6,158 nt of DNA from assembly GCA_023450535.1 (NCBI GenBank), contig JAEXGX010000130.1:1-6158 (forward strand), written 5' to 3'. The notes beneath the pieces are model-generated. The model was not told the origin of the DNA and made no database searches. It saw nothing but the letters and a program-made list of their open reading frames with translations. Below are positions 5,320 through 6,158 of this stretch, in pieces; positions within the stretch are counted from its first letter, which is position 1, and every line of letters begins with the position of its first letter. A program made the position numbers and the translations under genes. The stretch comes from Pseudomonadota bacterium (GTDB lineage: Bacteria; Desulfobacterota; Desulfovibrionia; Desulfovibrionales; Desulfovibrionaceae).

Positions 5320-6158
5320 ATGTTGAAAAAATGCGCCGGTATGACTCTGGCCGTCATGATGGGTCTTTCCCTCATCATGGGCGGCGTGGCCCAGGCCAAG
5401 GGCTTCAGGAACCTGTCCTTCAACGGGGGATACATGCCCAAGCACCCCACGGTGGTTCAAGTCTGGGTTCCGTTTTTCCAGGCTGCAGAAGCAAAATTTC
5501 CCGGCAAGGACGGCCTCAGTTTCAACTACTTTGCCACGAACGAACTCTTCCCCGAAGCCGAGAGCATGAACGCCCTGACAGACGGACGCGTCGACTTCGG
5601 CCGGGTACGTCCTTCCCTGTTTCCGGGCAACATGAATCTGCTCTCTGCCGTGGAAATCCCCGGTATGTGCCCCAGCGCCACGGTCGGCTCGCTGGTTACG
5701 CAGGAGCTGCTCGACGTATTTCCCGAGGTGCGCTCCGAGCTGCCCCCCAATTCCATTCCCTTTACCTCATGGGCTTCAGCCACCTATCAGTTGCACACCC
5801 TTAAACCCGTCAAAACCCTGGCCGAAATGAAAGGGTTGAAGCTCATCGTGTGGGACGCCACCACCCTTGAAATCGTCAAGGCTCTGGGCGGCAATCCCAT
5901 CCGCATGACTTCTACCGACACCTATCTGGCCTTGTCCAAGGGCATGGCAGACGGCGTATTCTGTCCGCTGGCTCCGGTTCGCTCCTTCAAGATTTCCGAA
6001 TCGACCAGGTATCACCTTTTCCTCAATCTGGGCGTGACCACCTTTGCCATCAACGTGCATAAGCCGCTGTGGGACGACATGCCCCAGGACATGCGCGACT
6101 GGCTGAAGGCGGAAAGCGGCCTTAAAATGGCCCTGGCCTGCGGCAAGAGTCTGGATGA
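5320..6158 (+). CDS. dctP: TRAP transporter substrate-binding protein, DctP family (3' end outside window)
   Basis: Periplasmic binding protein of a tripartite ATP-independent transporter, which captures solute for the DctQ/DctM membrane subunits; 279 residues are visible and the frame is still open at the window edge. The first 26 residues are a Sec signal peptide: KK, a hydrophobic core (MTLAVMMGLSLIMGG), and a VAQA cleavage site. TRAP features follow: early FNYFATNELFPEAESMNAL and DGRVDFG, then LAEMKGLKLIVWDATTLEIV, ALGGNPIRMTSTDTYLALSKGMADGV and INVHKPLWDDMPQDMRDWL. ATG 5320 has a strong AAGGAG site. Oddly, the usual K-[LI]-R-V reads K-L-I-V (Ile176) and the usual DG-x-E-N reads DGVFC (Cys215). 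Those positions are normally the Arg and Asn that contact the substrate carboxylate. The ligand is therefore uncertain. The LysR-type gene upstream may control it. Confidence 0.9.
   Translation, partial: MLKKCAGMTLAVMMGLSLIMGGVAQAKGFRNLSFNGGYMPKHPTVVQVWVPFFQAAEAKFPGKDGLSFNYFATNELFPEAESMNALTDGRVDFGRVRPSLFPGNMNLLSAVEIPGMCPSATVGSLVTQELLDVFPEVRSELPPNSIPFTSWASATYQLHTLKPVKTLAEMKGLKLIVWDATTLEIVKALGGNPIRMTSTDTYLALSKGMADGVFCPLAPVRSFKISESTRYHLFLNLGVTTFAINVHKPLWDDMPQDMRDWLKAESGLKMALACGKSLD

Noticed and set aside
5316..5804. Plus-strand open frame of 162 codons over the TRAP gene.
   Set aside because: It is out of frame with the DctP-family protein, which has the signal peptide, ribosome site and family motifs. 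The Arg/Gly/Pro-rich product is a frame shadow.

Overview
The window looks like chromosome of a Gram-negative sulfate- or sulfite-reducing bacterium of the Desulfovibrionaceae (Desulfovibrio/Bilophila-like). This rests on the style of the chemoreceptor signalling domain, the TRAP-type solute-binding protein with a classical Sec signal peptide, and a moderately GC-rich coding sequence broken by AT-rich intergenic regions. The taxonomic call is an inference from protein character, not from a marker gene.

Layout, left to right. A ChaA-type cation/proton antiporter (65-1156, +) is followed by a large membrane chemoreceptor (1349-3427, +) with a periplasmic dCACHE-like sensor, a HAMP region and a full MCP signalling hairpin. 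The chemoreceptor ends against a perfect 21-bp inverted repeat (3440-3501). Beyond that, on the minus strand, lies what I read as a decayed gene for a small secreted helix-hairpin-helix (ComEA-like) protein (3512-3806). It carries a lost start, a frameshift and a nonsense codon. A second long imperfect hairpin (3808-3873) sits just upstream of it. An AT-rich stretch and a C10-A8 homopolymer tract (4099-4116) then precede a LysR-type regulator (4159-5097, +). After the regulator come a short hairpin, a third long hairpin (5120-5183) and a leader region. The window ends inside a TRAP-transporter substrate-binding protein (5320 to beyond 6158, +).

Functional reading. The antiporter and chemoreceptor are separate transcription units as far as can be seen. 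The LysR-type protein lies directly upstream of and co-oriented with the TRAP binding protein, so it is a reasonable candidate regulator of that uptake system, whose membrane subunits should lie just past the window. The binding protein appears to lack the conserved arginine and asparagine that usually hold the substrate carboxylate, so its ligand may be atypical.

I see no phage, CRISPR, toxin-antitoxin or defence island here. The most unusual material is non-coding: three roughly 60-66 nt hairpins, none followed by a U-tract, and the long homopolymer tract in front of the regulator.
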